A DNA stretch of 64,000 nucleotides, taken from NCBI RefSeq assembly GCF_001638985.1, contig NW_017265145.1, forward strand, positions 1,350,715 to 1,414,714, written 5' to 3'. The stretch's first letter is position 1. Every line of letters begins with the position of its first letter. Source of the DNA: Phycomyces blakesleeanus NRRL 1555(-) (taxonomy: Eukaryota > Mucoromycota > Mucoromycetes > Mucorales > Phycomycetaceae). The position numbers were made by a program, and so were the translations under genes. This document shows, piece by piece, positions 49,589-60,900 of the stretch. A model generated the notes under the pieces. The model saw only the letters and a program-made list of their open reading frames with translations, made no database searches and had not been told where the DNA came from.

Positions 49589-49785
49589 TGTGACGTCACG
49601 TCTAATTCTTCAATTTGCTTGCTTTTGCATGTCTTATCAGTGCTCAATTTGTTGGTAACACTCCCAAAAGTCAATTATAGGTGACATCACGTTTAATTCT
49701 TCAATTTGGTTGCTTTTGCATGTCTTATCAGTGCTCAATTTGTCAGTAACACTCCCGAAGGCCAATTATAAGTGACGTCACGTTT
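49589..49785 (-). repeat. 91-bp tandem units with TGACGTCA, right TIR of X
   Basis: TGACGTCACG starts at 49591, TGACATCACG at 49682 and TGACGTCACG at 49773, all 91 bp apart. This is the inverse of the left TIR. Confidence 0.9.
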
Positions 49786-49853
49786 AATTCTCCCTTTTGG
49801 TCTTTTTTTGCATGTCCGACCCTAATTTTTCTTGCATGTCCATATCATTGCCC

Positions 49854-50128
49854 AACTAATTATATGTGATGTCACGTCTAGTTCTTCAATTTGCTTGCTT
49901 TTGCATGTCTTATCAGTGTCTAATTTGTTGGTAACACTCCTAAAAGTCAATTATAGGTGACGTCACATTTAACTCTTCAATTTGATTGTTTTGCATATCT
50001 TATCAGTGCTCAATTTGTCAGTAACACTCCCAAAGGCCAATTACAAGTGACGTCACATTTAATTCTCCCTTTTAGTTTTTTTTTGCATGTCCAACCCTAA
50101 TTTTTCTTGCATGTCCATATAGATCCCC
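49854..50128 (-). repeat. outer part of the right TIR of Y with 91-bp units
   Basis: TGATGTCACG at 49867, TGACGTCACA at 49958 and TGACGTCACA at 50048 are spaced 91 and 90 bp. The segment resumes directly after the X target duplication and ends ATAGATCCCC at 50128. Confidence 0.88.
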
Positions 50129-50583
50129 TAAAATATATATAAATGATTAAGTCATCAGGCCAATAATTATTACAGTTAGTACTGTAAATAATATCTTAAA
50201 GATTGTTAAGATACTTATATTATACTGCCAGGTAAACTCTGTTAGATCGATATGGAGCTAATTTAGTAGAAAGTTCTAAAGCTCTAATATAAAAGAGAAA
50301 TGAATAGCTAAGAGCTAAAGAAGTAAGATTTATGACTTGATGTCATAATTGTAACACCAACACTAGTTAAGCAGTAAATACACTCTAATAACCAAATATA
50401 GTAAAGGAAGAAAGTCTTAAGAAACTAAGACGTAATGACAAGAGCAGATTGTGTTTTCTTATAAAAAGGGACACTTTTTATTCATGAATAAAGGGCAACT
50501 TATATATAGTCTCAAAGTATTTCTATATGTCTCTATTATCAAATTTATTTTTTTTTTATTGTTTTGTACCTGAAATACCACAT

Positions 50584-50994
50584 CATCATCTATGGAAGAA
50601 GAAGAATCTGCTGGTACAGCAGAAGGCAGCATGAAATTTTGGCTGGTTGTTGCCTTTTTTATTTTGGTATTTGAAGTCATGAGCTGAAGGACCGAGTTCT
50701 TCAAATATTTATTTGTCTTGTTGGACAAATCCAGACCATTCTTCAAATGAGTTATTGCATCAGTCACTTCTTTTGCATTTTCTTATAAGAATTGCACCAA
50801 TACATTGTTGGCTGCCAATAAGGTAAGGACATGATCTATTGGTGTTACAGCGACTTGAACATCAGGGGCTGCGACAACAGCTACTTCTGGAGTTAGTATA
50901 AAAATTAGAGAAACAACTTCTACAATTGTGCTATTAAGAACAGCATTCATGTGTAGGTTAAGTCAGTGGGGAGCAGTAAAAATACGTTTTGACA
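50584..50994 (-). pseudogene. unrecognised coding remnant next to LTR E
   Basis: On the minus strand a frame from about 50994 reads MSKRIFTAPH, stop, LNLHMNAVLNSTIVEVV..., VTPIDHVLTLLAANNVLVQFL, stop, ENAKEVTDAITHLKNGLDLS...SAVPADSSSSIDDDVVFQ. The two stops (about 50962 and 50786) break it. It is hydrophobic then helical and acidic. I do not recognise a family; it may be a transposon accessory protein or a Gag remnant. A GTACAA after VVFQ could be a splice donor. Confidence 0.35.
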
Positions 50995-50999
50995 TTTTC

Positions 51000-51863
51000 T
51001 ATTAATAAAATAAATATTAATAATTTTCAACTAATATTTTATAATTCACTACACTTATTATATCATATTTAAAATTCATATACTAGTAAAGAGGATAAGC
51101 AGTGAAGATTAACTTTCTGCCTTTTGTTTAATATTTAAGCACATCTCTCAACCACTTAATCTACATTTAGACAACTTCTTTTCCAACTCAATGAGGCATA
51201 AAGTAGTGTTTCAAGATGATAATAATCATTTTCTTTTGGAGTATTACTTTTTACAGCCCGCATTTTGTCAGAGTCAAACTGAATTTTAAGACAAAGTCTT
51301 TTTTTTTCTTTTAATAACATTTATTATTGGTATTTTCTTTTTTTTTCTTTTGCTTATGTTTTTACAATTTCACTTAAATTTTTTTTTATAGCTCAATACT
51401 AAATATGTATCTCTTTGTTTGGCTATACTCTGTTTGATACATCAAAGTAAGATATTATTCTCTTATTAATCTCTGTTACTCATCATATTGCTTATATAGT
51501 CATTGCTACTTATTTCCATTGAGTCTCATAATCTCTTAATCAAACATGATGATAAGTTTTTTTTTTAAAAAATTCAAATTATCATTTTGTCTTACTCATA
51601 AATATATATTTATTTTTATTACAATTTATTAGTTATATCTGATATTATGCACAAAGATGTATAACCAGTAAGATTTGGTAAGTTAACTAGAATATTAATA
51701 ATTATTCATTTTAGAATGTATCTCTATTCAAAGACTATTGGTATTGTCTTGATAATTTCGAATAATATATTTATATTAATTTTATAGTGTATTTTATTTT
51801 AAATCAGAAATTTGAGAATTTCTGTCAATTTATTGATTTCAAATACCGCAAGCAAATATCAGT
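51000..51863. other. AT-rich spacer, no gene seen
   Basis: No exon or known repeat was recognised before the end of SWIM-MULE copy 3. Confidence 0.4.
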
Positions 51864-53684
51864 GAACGTCTATATTTCCTGGTATGTCATAAATATTTAA
51901 CCAAAAATGAAGCTTACATACCAGAAAATAAGAACTTTCATAATTTACTAAGTCACTTTGAAAATTGTTTCAATTTACAGAAGGTTTTTTTTAAAAAAAA
52001 GAGAAATAGTTATATTTTTATTGATTATTTGATCGATGAAAATGTACTTCATATTTATCTTTTAAGAATTGAATAGAACGAAGTAATTGCTACTGTATGT
52101 CATATATATGCTTTGCTTCGTTGTCTGTTGTATACTGTGCTAATGTGGCAAGGTCTTGATGTGATTGATGCAGTATTTGATTTGTTTGAATGCACTGATC
52201 AAAGAAAAAGGAGGAGCAATTGTTTGTGGTGATGGGTTGAGGGATTGGGATGACATTGTGTTCATAGGTAGAGTTTAAAGGAGTGGTTGAGAAGTGCAAA
52301 GAAAAGGCAGTGTGCATTTTTAACAAATATATATGCTTGCATGGTTTTTGTCTTCTTTCAAAATCGAAACAGGTACATTTCATAATCAGCCTATCTGTAA
52401 CCTCAACTACATATGCTGTGTTCTCATCAACAAATGACTGCACTTGCCAGCTACTGTCTTCTGCTGATACTGAAGCAACAATCATTGTCTCTCTTGCATC
52501 ATCATTAACTTCTTCTGCTTCCATCTCTCTGATTCTTTGCTGTCTAGTAAAAGAGCTCATTGTTCTATTGTTTGACATAACTCTTTTGTACTCTTGTGTT
52601 AGATAGTACTCAACATCATGTACCAAGATAAAGACAAGTTTGTCTAATCTCTTATTTCTTGACCTCTTCATGAACACGGTTTTAAGCTGATTATGCCACA
52701 ATTCAATATAGTTGTTTGTCAGCATATGAGAAAATTGCCATTCATGATAAGCACAGCTCCAGATCTTAAACTTTTCTTCAGTACACCGATTTTTTTCAAA
52801 GTAGTCTAAGAATAATTCTTGGTCACTGAATTCACTTTTGAATTCCACAAGTTTTTGATGGAACTGGTCCAGATTGTCTTCATACACAATATCTTGAAGA
52901 TATCTTATCATTTCACTACGAAGAAGATGAGCCTCAGAAGGCAAAGCACCTGGAATCTTAACAGAGTCAGACAGCTTTCTGTTTCATGTTTGAGTGACGT
53001 GAAAGATGCAGAATTGAATCTGTGTGGAAGGGAAAGTGGTCTGGATTGCATGTACTTCTGCAGAGCAGCAATCAATAGTAATTTGCTGAGGATTGATCAG
53101 CAAAAGGGAAGACTTCAAAAACTGTAGCCACTGTACAATAGGGCCAACACCCCGGTCATTTGTTACCATGAAAGCAACAGGCCATCCTCTACCAATTTCT
53201 TTGTCACGAACAAGAAGGGTATATAAAATCTCATCAATTTTGTCAGAGATAGCATGTGTAGCATCCAAACAAAAGGAAACGGCATTTCTCATTTTAATCT
53301 GCTGTGTTGGTGACATAAAACCGTAAGCAAATGCATTTGTGTTGGGAGAGTAACTCATATTGCCCTTAAAAATCGAAAAATTCATTGCAGGAAGCTTCTC
53401 ATTTATCTATATCAAGAAAGAAACCATTTGATCTTTGTTAAAATGATACAATCTCTTGTTTATCTATAAACAATTGGTTAAATAAAATATTATTTGAAAT
53501 AAATGGGGTTTATTTACCTTGTTCATCAAGTTCCAAATGTCATAATAGTTGACCTTACAATCAGAACTTCTTCCATATCTATCAATAGCTCTCAACATGT
53601 CGATACGTATCTGGCTGGCAGATTTAGATGATTGCTCTAATTGCTGGGACAGTTCATGCAGATACTTTTTGGCAAGAGAAAGAG
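51864..53684 (-). mobile_element. SWIM-MULE transposon, copy 3, 5' half missing (cut by a Ty3-like element)
   Basis: The terminus GAACGTCTATATTTCCTGGT matches the SWIM-MULE end, and the sequence follows copy 1 in reverse complement with few differences. Homology stops at about 53684, where the LTR starting TGTTGTATCC begins. The 8 bases before the end (atatcagt) should recur at the other end, which must lie beyond 64 kb if the nest is intact. Confidence 0.85.
52018..53684 (-). pseudogene. SWIM-MULE transposase, copy 3, truncated
   Basis: Reading begins in exon 1 (after the break: LAKKYLHELSQQLEQSS...). It crosses an intron (about 53463-53518) and continues through VSFCLDATHAIS, QITIDCCSAEVHAIQTTFPS, LWHNQLKTVFMKRSRNKRL and the SWIM finger CTCFDFERRQKPCKH, ending near 52018. 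Stops are TAG 53407 (Trp in copy 2; TGA in copy 1), TGA 52984 (same codon as in copy 1) and TAG near 52093 (CAG in copy 1). Codons that are TAA in copy 1 are CAA here. Confidence 0.85.
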
Positions 53685-54075
53685 TGTTGTATCCAACATA
53701 ATCGTAGATTCAAATAGAGCGCACAGACAATAAGACAAAGACATATTGAATAAGCGACCAGTATCAATTATACATTATTTCTCACACTATCATTAAATAA
53801 AGAATATACCAATAACAAGGTCACACACCTTAGTCAACATCACTAATCACTCAAACAAGAGCGTGGGTAATAACTTAACAATATATTATCTATGATATAA
53901 GAAAACAGACATCACATGATATACTCATATCATTATTCTAAATACACACGCAATGTCTATATAAACTCACATAGCAAATAGCAATAGAAGATCATCTCTC
54001 TTTTCATCAATAAACAAAGTCTTACCGTACTTCTCGTCTGCACTTTGTTTTTCTTTCTTTTCTAAAAATATAACA
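53685..54075 (+). repeat. probable 5' LTR of the Ty3-like element
   Basis: It starts TGTTG at the point where homology with SWIM-MULE stops, and precedes the gag frame. A CAATAAACAAAG signal is near 54010. The 3' boundary near 'tataaca' is a guess, since the second LTR is not in the window. Confidence 0.5.
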
Positions 54076-54108
54076 TTTTTTACGGTGAACTCTTATCACA
54101 ATCAAAGC

Positions 54109-57100
54109 ATGTCTTCCGAAAACCAGTCTCCCGCCCCCAGTGTTCAGGGCAGCCTCAACACAAGTGAAATTGCAAGCAATGAACAGGCCAACAAGTCCAT
54201 GTTGGCTATTACCAGACTTAGGGATCTCCTGGCTGCTGCTTCCATCACCCTAGCCGATGCCATCGAACAAAACCAGCCTGAGGACACCAAGAATCAAATA
54301 AGGCTGACAATTGCGGCCACAGAAGGCGATCTGGCTATCATCATGTCAGCACACACCCATTTGCTTCGTTCTGGTCCTGCCCGCGCTGAGCAAGTTGCTC
54401 CCCAATCCCGTGTTGTACCTCGCGAGCTACCAGTTCTTCAGTGGCAAGGAAACGAGTGGGACAACACCCAGAAGGTCTACTCGTCCATTGAAGAGTGTCT
54501 GGACAAATTCGAGGATGTGCTCCACTCATACAGTCTGGACCTTAATGTGGACTGGCACCGTCTACTCCCCATTGTTCTGTCAAGAGAACAGCGTTCCTGG
54601 TATGACAACTACCTTCGTAGTTCCCCCGAGCTTCCCTGGTCCTTTGTCCGCGACGCCTTTATCAAGGTATATGGAATCAACGACCTTGAGCGTCAAGTAC
54701 AGCTCACACATGAGCTGATGCTCATGAGAATGAGCCCTACAGAAACCGTCAGCAACTACACAGACCGTTACCAAAGGGTTCGTCGGGAAGCTGACGTGGC
54801 AGACAACATGCAGGCAGCCATTGCATACACTGCCACACTTCTGCCCGAGCTGGCAAGACAAGTCTCCTTGCTACAAGTCAATATGCCCAGGGAAAAACGG
54901 GACACCATTGACAAGGCTGCTTCCCTGGCCCGGTCCATCTATAGCAAGGTCTTTCTGATGAGCTTGCATAACGACCCTGTGCCCAAAGGCCGCCATCTCA
55001 GCCCAGAACAGACGACCTGCATGTCTGCTGCCACCTCTTCTGCCCGCTCCCCTGGTTCTCCCTGTGAAGCCACACAGAGCCGTGAGCACTCTTCCAGCAA
55101 GAGGTGCTCGCTCCATGGCAAGGGCAGCCATGACTCCGAAGACTGCCGCATCCTCAAGAACGCACTGGCAGCAAAAGGGGGCAATTGGGCTGAAAAAGCC
55201 CCCTACATCAACAAGTACGTTGGTTCTGCTCCTTGCCGTTGGTGCGGTGAAGTTTGGTCCCACAAACATCGCTGTTCTTCCATCGCTGGTTCCTCCAGCT
55301 CTTCCAGTTCTGCGTCTGGCTCTCCCAGGGGCTCTGCTCCCCACTTCGCCGTCCGTTCTGCCCACACTGTCTCTGACGACAGTTCTCCCTCAGATGTCAG
55401 CACATCTGAGGATGATCAGTCCATGCACATGGACTTTGAACAGTGCTCCCCATGTAAGTACACGGGCACTCACGTAGATCTCAGTAAACGGTCTACTCAC
55501 TCCTATCTCGTTCCTATTTCTTTAGAAGAGGAAAAACTATGGGCACTGGTAGACACCGGGGCCACCATCAGCTCTGTCAACACCAAGCTCTGTAGCAAGT
55601 TTGGGTGGTCAATAATTCCTCGCAAAGGGAAAATCGTGTTGGCCACTAGTAATGCTATAGCTCATAGACTAGGAGTAACAAAACCAATAAAAGTTTTTTA
55701 TAACAACAAACACATTACACATTCTTTTGAAGTTTTGGATCTCGCTGAGAATATAGATGTTAGTTTTGGTACAGATTTAATGCCAAGCCTTGGTATTCAT
55801 TTACTGGGACTAGCAGAGAGTTGGTACGGTTCTAATACACCTCAGACCCCTACACCCATAGCTGGAATAGAAAAGCCCAATAATTCACCAGCTGGTACAC
55901 CCACTGAACATTCTCAATTCATGAAGGCTCTACTACCCTTTATTAAAGCCAATGAAGCCATACCCATCACTTCATTTTGTACAGTTAAGAAATCTATTGT
56001 ACGACTACCAACGCCCCCAGGTCAAGTAGTCTATAGACGACAATATCCTATTGCTTTACAACTTGTTCCACTGATGGCCAAACATATAAACCAATGGCTT
56101 ACTGATGGCACCATACAAAGGGCACCCGTCAATACTAAGTGGAACAGCCCACTTACTTTCGCTTCTAAAAAAGATGAGTTTGGTAATCCCACAGGCAAGC
56201 GTCCTTGCTTAGATCCCAGAGCCATCAACACTCTGCTACCTGACGACAGATTCCCTTTGCCACTCATCTCTGAACTCTTTCACAGGCTACGGGGTGCAAC
56301 AATCTTCACTACGCTAGACCTCAAGAGTGCCTTTCATCGATTCAAAATTCATGAAGACGATAGACACAAGACCACATTCACGTTTGAAGGCAATCAGTAT
56401 ATGTTTCGAGGATGTCCCTTTGGTCTCAAGCCATTGTCGTCCAAGTTTCAGTGAGTAGTCAATTTGATTTATCACGATACTCCATATGTCACTGCATTTG
56501 TCGACGACATCGTAGTTTTTTCCACTAACATGTCTGACCATGTTAAACACGTCCAAACAGCTATTCAAAAGCTCACGGATGTCAATCTCATTCTCAATCC
56601 GCAGAAATGTCACTTTGCACAAACTTCTGTATCATTACTGGGTTTTACTGTAAGCACTAGAGGTATTGATCTTGATGCTCGCAAGGTTCACAATGCTACC
56701 ATGTGGCCACAACCCAAGTCTGACAAAGACATTTAATGCTTCATAGGTCTCGTCAACTATTTTCGTGAGCACATTCCCAACTTGTTGCAACTGTCTTCTC
56801 CTCTGGACAAACTACGCAATGCTGACTCACTACACGGGTTATGGACAGAAGAACAAACGCAAGCTTTTTCCAAGCTCAAAATTGCACTTACACACGCACC
56901 AGTCCTAAGCCACCCTGACACAACCCAAACATTTCTGGTTGCCACAGACGCCTCCAACACAGGTATTGGCGCCGTGCTCTATCAGATCATAGACAACCAA
57001 TATTGCTACATTGGTTTTATGGCATGGTCACTTTCCAAATCTGAACGCAACTATCCTGTCACCAAACGCGAACTTTTGGGCATCGTTTATGCTTTGACTA

Positions 57101-57110
57101 AATTCTATAA
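54109..57110 (+). pseudogene. Ty3-type Gag-Pol polyprotein (Gag, PR, RT, start of RNase H)
   Basis: The first ATG of the frame is at 54109 (MSSENQSPAPSVQG). Gag contains a retrotransposon-gag domain (LDKFEDVLHSYSLDLNVDWH...LMRMSPTETVSNYTDRYQ). Two zinc knuckle-like motifs follow: C-x2-H-x4-H-x4-C near 55106 and CRWC...H...C near 55234. Protease shows LVDTGATISSVN near 55551. RT shows WNSPLTFASKKDEFG, TLDLKSAFHRFKI and TAFVDDIVVFS (YxDD-like with Phe). RNase H starts LVATDASNTGIGAVLYQ and has the Glu in TKRELLGIVYAL. TGA at 56452 and TAA at 56734 interrupt one continuous frame. Gag codons are GC-rich while protease-RT codons are AT-rich. The order RT then RNase H, with no integrase before RT, points to Ty3/gypsy. 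Confidence 0.85.
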
Positions 57111-57130
57111 CACTGCAAAAGACCACTGAT

Positions 57131-57930
57131 TTTAGTTCCTGAAAACCTGCAAAAATTTTACTACAATTTTCGATTTTTAATTTTTTCAAATAATTTCTAT
57201 TTTTTTCTGTTGTGATTTCAGATCGCTCTTTTTTAGCTGTAAAATCACACTACCATCATTTTTTTGGCCATAAAATTACAAAATTGGGTTTTTTTTTATA
57301 TTATACACTTCTTTGATATAATTCTAAATTACATTGAAAAAGCACTTATACAAAAGTTAATATAATATTTAATAAAAATTATATATATTCTTAAGGTTTC
57401 ACTTTTTCTATTTCAAAATAAATTATTTAAATATTTTTTATGTATTATAAATGTGAATATAAAAACAAATATTTAATCCATATATTTCAAGGGAACGAGA
57501 CAAAAGGTTGTGATTTCATTTTTACTGTGGCAATATTTTTGCGTGATTTTTCCCTTTGATATATGGAACTAAAATATCAGATTTTTTTATTTCACATGTT
57601 GTGAGAGGCGAATGTTCCATTTTTGGATTATTTTTCGTCATGGTCAAATCATTGTCATATCAAATATTATAATTCTAAAAAAAGACTTTTAAAAAAAATT
57701 GCATATACTTTTAGTAATGTACGCAGTATTTGACTTGGTTAATGACTTAACGATATATGAGTATAATTATGATGATATGTGCGGTAGATGTATCAAAGAA
57801 TTACTTGGCATACTATAGTCATGGCATGGAGCAGTATTTTATCTATTTATAATTTTTTTTGGTATATAAAGACCTTGATCAAGATCTCTTAAAATCTATA
57901 TAATTTTTTTTATAATTTAAAACAATCAAC
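57131..57930. other. left arm of CACTA-2, non-coding
   Basis: AT-rich sequence between the terminus and the transposase start. A few short motifs (e.g. TTTTTG, AAATCAGAT) recur but no clear repeat unit was defined. Confidence 0.4.
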
Positions 57931-60900
57931 ATGTCCAATAATCAAAAGAAAGACAGTTATGTTATCTGCAAATGTCCAGACTGTACAAAGTTGGATAGCT
58001 GTGGAAAGAAACAGAAAAGACAAAATGCACAACGACACTATGAGAAACATATAGTGCCTGTTGCCAAAGACGATGCAATGGGTAAATAACAAGAATAACT
58101 CGAGCTGTACATGTAAAATTAATATAAATTAATTCATAAAATAGATGTTCCTGAAGAACATTTTGATGACATGGAAGTAGATAGTATTGACAGTGACAAT
58201 GACAATGATTATGATTACGAGAATGAAGGCGAAGGCGAATATGAAGACGAAAATGAAGAACAAAACATTGAATTTGATCAAGAAGGTAAGAAAATAAAAT
58301 AAAATAAATGAACAAAATAATAATTGAAACTGATATATATTTTTTTTATTTTTTATTTTTTATATGATTATAATTGTAATTATATTTTTATTTCTACATC
58401 TTTACAACAATTATTCCTTTCCAGTTGACTTACCTTTGTCCCAAGAAGAGTCCATCTTTACTGCCGAAGATACAATTACAGGAGCATTTGTGGTTGATGG
58501 CGATGAGATTAAAGAAGGCGATACCGGTTTTGATTTTGAACAAGAAGAAAACTTTGATGAGACCAGTGGGACCTCGATAGTAGAATCAGGTATGAATTAA
58601 TACGGTATAGACAATTAATCAATATATTAATTTAAACTAACTTAACCTTTGTCTTCATAGTTCGTCCTTCGTCTTTTGATAACATGCCCTTGAATATCCG
58701 CTTTGTTGCAGTATTCATTGTCATATTTCACTTGATCTTTTTGGTGGAAAGCGGTGGATCGATTCTCATTGAATTTTGTAATACTCTACTGTCTCTCTGT
58801 GATATGTCTGGCGCCCTTCCACTGACGATCAATAGCTTGAAGCATAAGACAGGATTTAACATGGCAACAGACGGAATGACAGTATACATTGCATGCTTAC
58901 AATGTTATTCGATTTATCCTCCGGAAACAAGTCAAAGAGTCTGTACATTTAAGAAATTCTCTCAATCTGCCATTTGCAACAACAATCTCTTTAAAGTGTC
59001 AACCGGAAATTGTTCTCTTCCAGCAATGGTATATCCATTCAACTCTCTGAAGTACGCCTTGCAACAAAAATTCTCCAAGCCAGATTTCGTGTCCAAGATC
59101 AATTTGTGGAGAAGTCGTCAAATAATTGAAAACACCAAACTTGACATTTTCGATGGTGCAGTTTGGAGTGATATTAAAGACATCAATGGCAGACGGTTTG
59201 TTGATGATAGCCGATCTTTAATGTTGACTCTGAATATCAATTGGTTTTAGCCATTTGATGGATGAACACATTCCAGTGGTGCGATATATCTCTCTATCAA
59301 CAATCTCCCATGGAGTGAACGCCTTAAGTCTGAAAATGTCATTCTTGTTGGTATGATGCCTGGGCCAAAGGAAGCAAGCACTGACAGCATGAATCATTAC
59401 TTGAAGCCGCTCGTTGACGAATTGTTGGAGATGTACATTGGTGTAGAAATGACAGACTCACAAAATAGAAAGATTGTTGTTCGTGCTGCATTGATGTGTG
59501 TTGCCTGTGATATCCCTGCCGCTCGCAAAACCTCTGGATTTACTGGCCACATGAGCACATGCGCCTGTCACAAATGTCAACGACAATTCATGACTATAAA
59601 GAAGACCAGCAAGCTTGACTACTCTGGATTCAAGTATAGCAATTGGGTGAGATGCACAAAGACAATGAATCTGGAACACGCTGTCAGCTGGGCAAATGCA
59701 TTGAACAATACTGAGCGAACACGCCTAGAAAAAGAAAACGGCACTCAGTGGTCAGAGCTTCATCGGTTATCTTACTTTGACCCAGTCCGCTTTACAGTTA
59801 TAGACCCGATGCATAACCTCTATCTTGGAACTGCAAAGCAAATGATTCAGATATGGCGCAAGTGTAACTACATCAATGAAAAGAATCAGTTAACTATGCA
59901 AGAGCTTGCCAATGGTATTGTTGTACCTTGTGGATATGCACGTATAACAAAGAAGATTGCCGATGGGTTTTCGTTCATGAAAGCTGACGAGTGGAAGTCG
60001 TGGTGCGTCATATACTCTCCATTTGTTCTGAAGCATGTGCTCCCAGCCAAGAATCTCAAAAACTGGATTTTGTTTGTTGACGCATGCCGCTTACTCACAA
60101 AACCTTCGATCAATGACAAAGAAATAGATGAAGCCCACAGTAAACTCCAATTGTTTTGTACAAGATTTCAGACACTGTATGGAAAATCGGCCGTGACACC
60201 GAATATGCATCTACATCTTCATCTTGGCGAGTGTGTTCATGACTTTGGGCCAATTTATGCTTTCTGGTTATTCAGTTTCGAGAGATACAATGGTTTGTTG
60301 AAGAATATTGAAACAAATCAAAAAGGCGGCTTCGAATCAACAATGATGAAGAGATTTTTGGAGAGAACATACATTGGCAGCTTCATACAATCTTTTGTCA
60401 ACCATCTCCCCCAGTTCGCAATTGACTTTCTGCATTGCATTTCAAATAGTCAAGATCAATTAGCAGCATTGCATCCATCTTCTACTGCCAGTACCTTTTC
60501 TCTGTCTGACTTTGTTGAATATTCGTTAAACCCTCGTCATTCTGCTTTGGGTTGTGAGCCGTTACCCCCTTCAGTGTTTCCGATTAAACTCGACCAAAGG
60601 ATTACAATATGCAAGGGACATTATGAATGTTTACTGGAGTTTTACAGACACGCGTATGGCAGTCACGATCTTTTCGGCCATTATTCAAACTGCGAGTCTA
60701 ACCAGATTTTTGTCAATAACCGAATTGAGAAAATGAAACGGATATCTCTTCTTGGACAGGAATACTCTTCTGGATCTTATTTCCGCGCCTATTATCTTGA
60801 GAATAACAGTGAAGATAAAGCAGCGTTTCCTGGCCGTATACTGTATTTATTTCAACATTTGATAACCATCAACGAAACTGTCATCACCCATACTTTTGCG

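Larger units (their letters stand above)
45820..49853 (-). mobile_element. OTU-MULE transposon 'X', nearly intact, nested in the right TIR of Y
   Basis: It begins GGGGATCTATATGGACATGC and ends CATATCATTGCCC. It is flanked by the exact 8-bp repeat aactaatt (45812-45819 and 49854-49861). The TIRs are about 300 bp and each holds 91-bp tandem units. One gene occupies 46410-49472 on the minus strand. Because X lies inverted within Y, 42.2-50.1 kb is a large imperfect palindrome. Length is 4034 bp. Confidence 0.93.
39681..50128 (+). mobile_element. OTU-MULE transposon 'Y' with two later insertions in its TIRs
   Basis: The left end GGGCAATGATATGGACATGC (39681) and the right end ...CATATAGATCCCC (to 50128) are flanked by the exact 8-bp repeat taaaatat (39673-39680 and 50129-50136). 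The left TIR is interrupted at 39750 by SWIM-MULE copy 2 and resumes at 42229. The right TIR is interrupted at 45819 by OTU-MULE X and resumes at 49854. Without the insertions Y is about 3.9 kb. Its gene (42468-45496) is on the plus strand and is decayed. Confidence 0.9.
39587..50583 (+). mobile_element. LTR, family E, split by OTU-MULE Y
   Basis: The LTR starts TGTTGTAGTGATCCAGACAC at 39587, stops at 39680, resumes at 50129 and ends CTGAAATACCACA at about 50583. The joined parts align with the uninterrupted reverse copy at 4949-5487. The gap is exactly the OTU-MULE Y element with its 8-bp duplication. Joined length is about 550 bp, with an AATAAAG polyA-like signal. Confidence 0.8.
53685..57110 (+). 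mobile_element. Ty3-like LTR retrotransposon, 3' part missing (cut by CACTA-2)
   Basis: A probable 5' LTR of about 390 bp (53685 to about 54075) starts TGTTGTATCCAACA and has a CAATAAA signal near 54010. A gag-pol frame follows. It breaks in RNase H at 57110, where a CACTGCAAAA terminus begins. No convincing primer-binding site was identified after the LTR. Integrase and the 3' LTR are absent from the window. Confidence 0.75.

Noticed and set aside
54085..54108. GTG start for the Gag-Pol frame
   Set aside because: A eukaryotic start at the in-frame ATG at 54109 is more likely.
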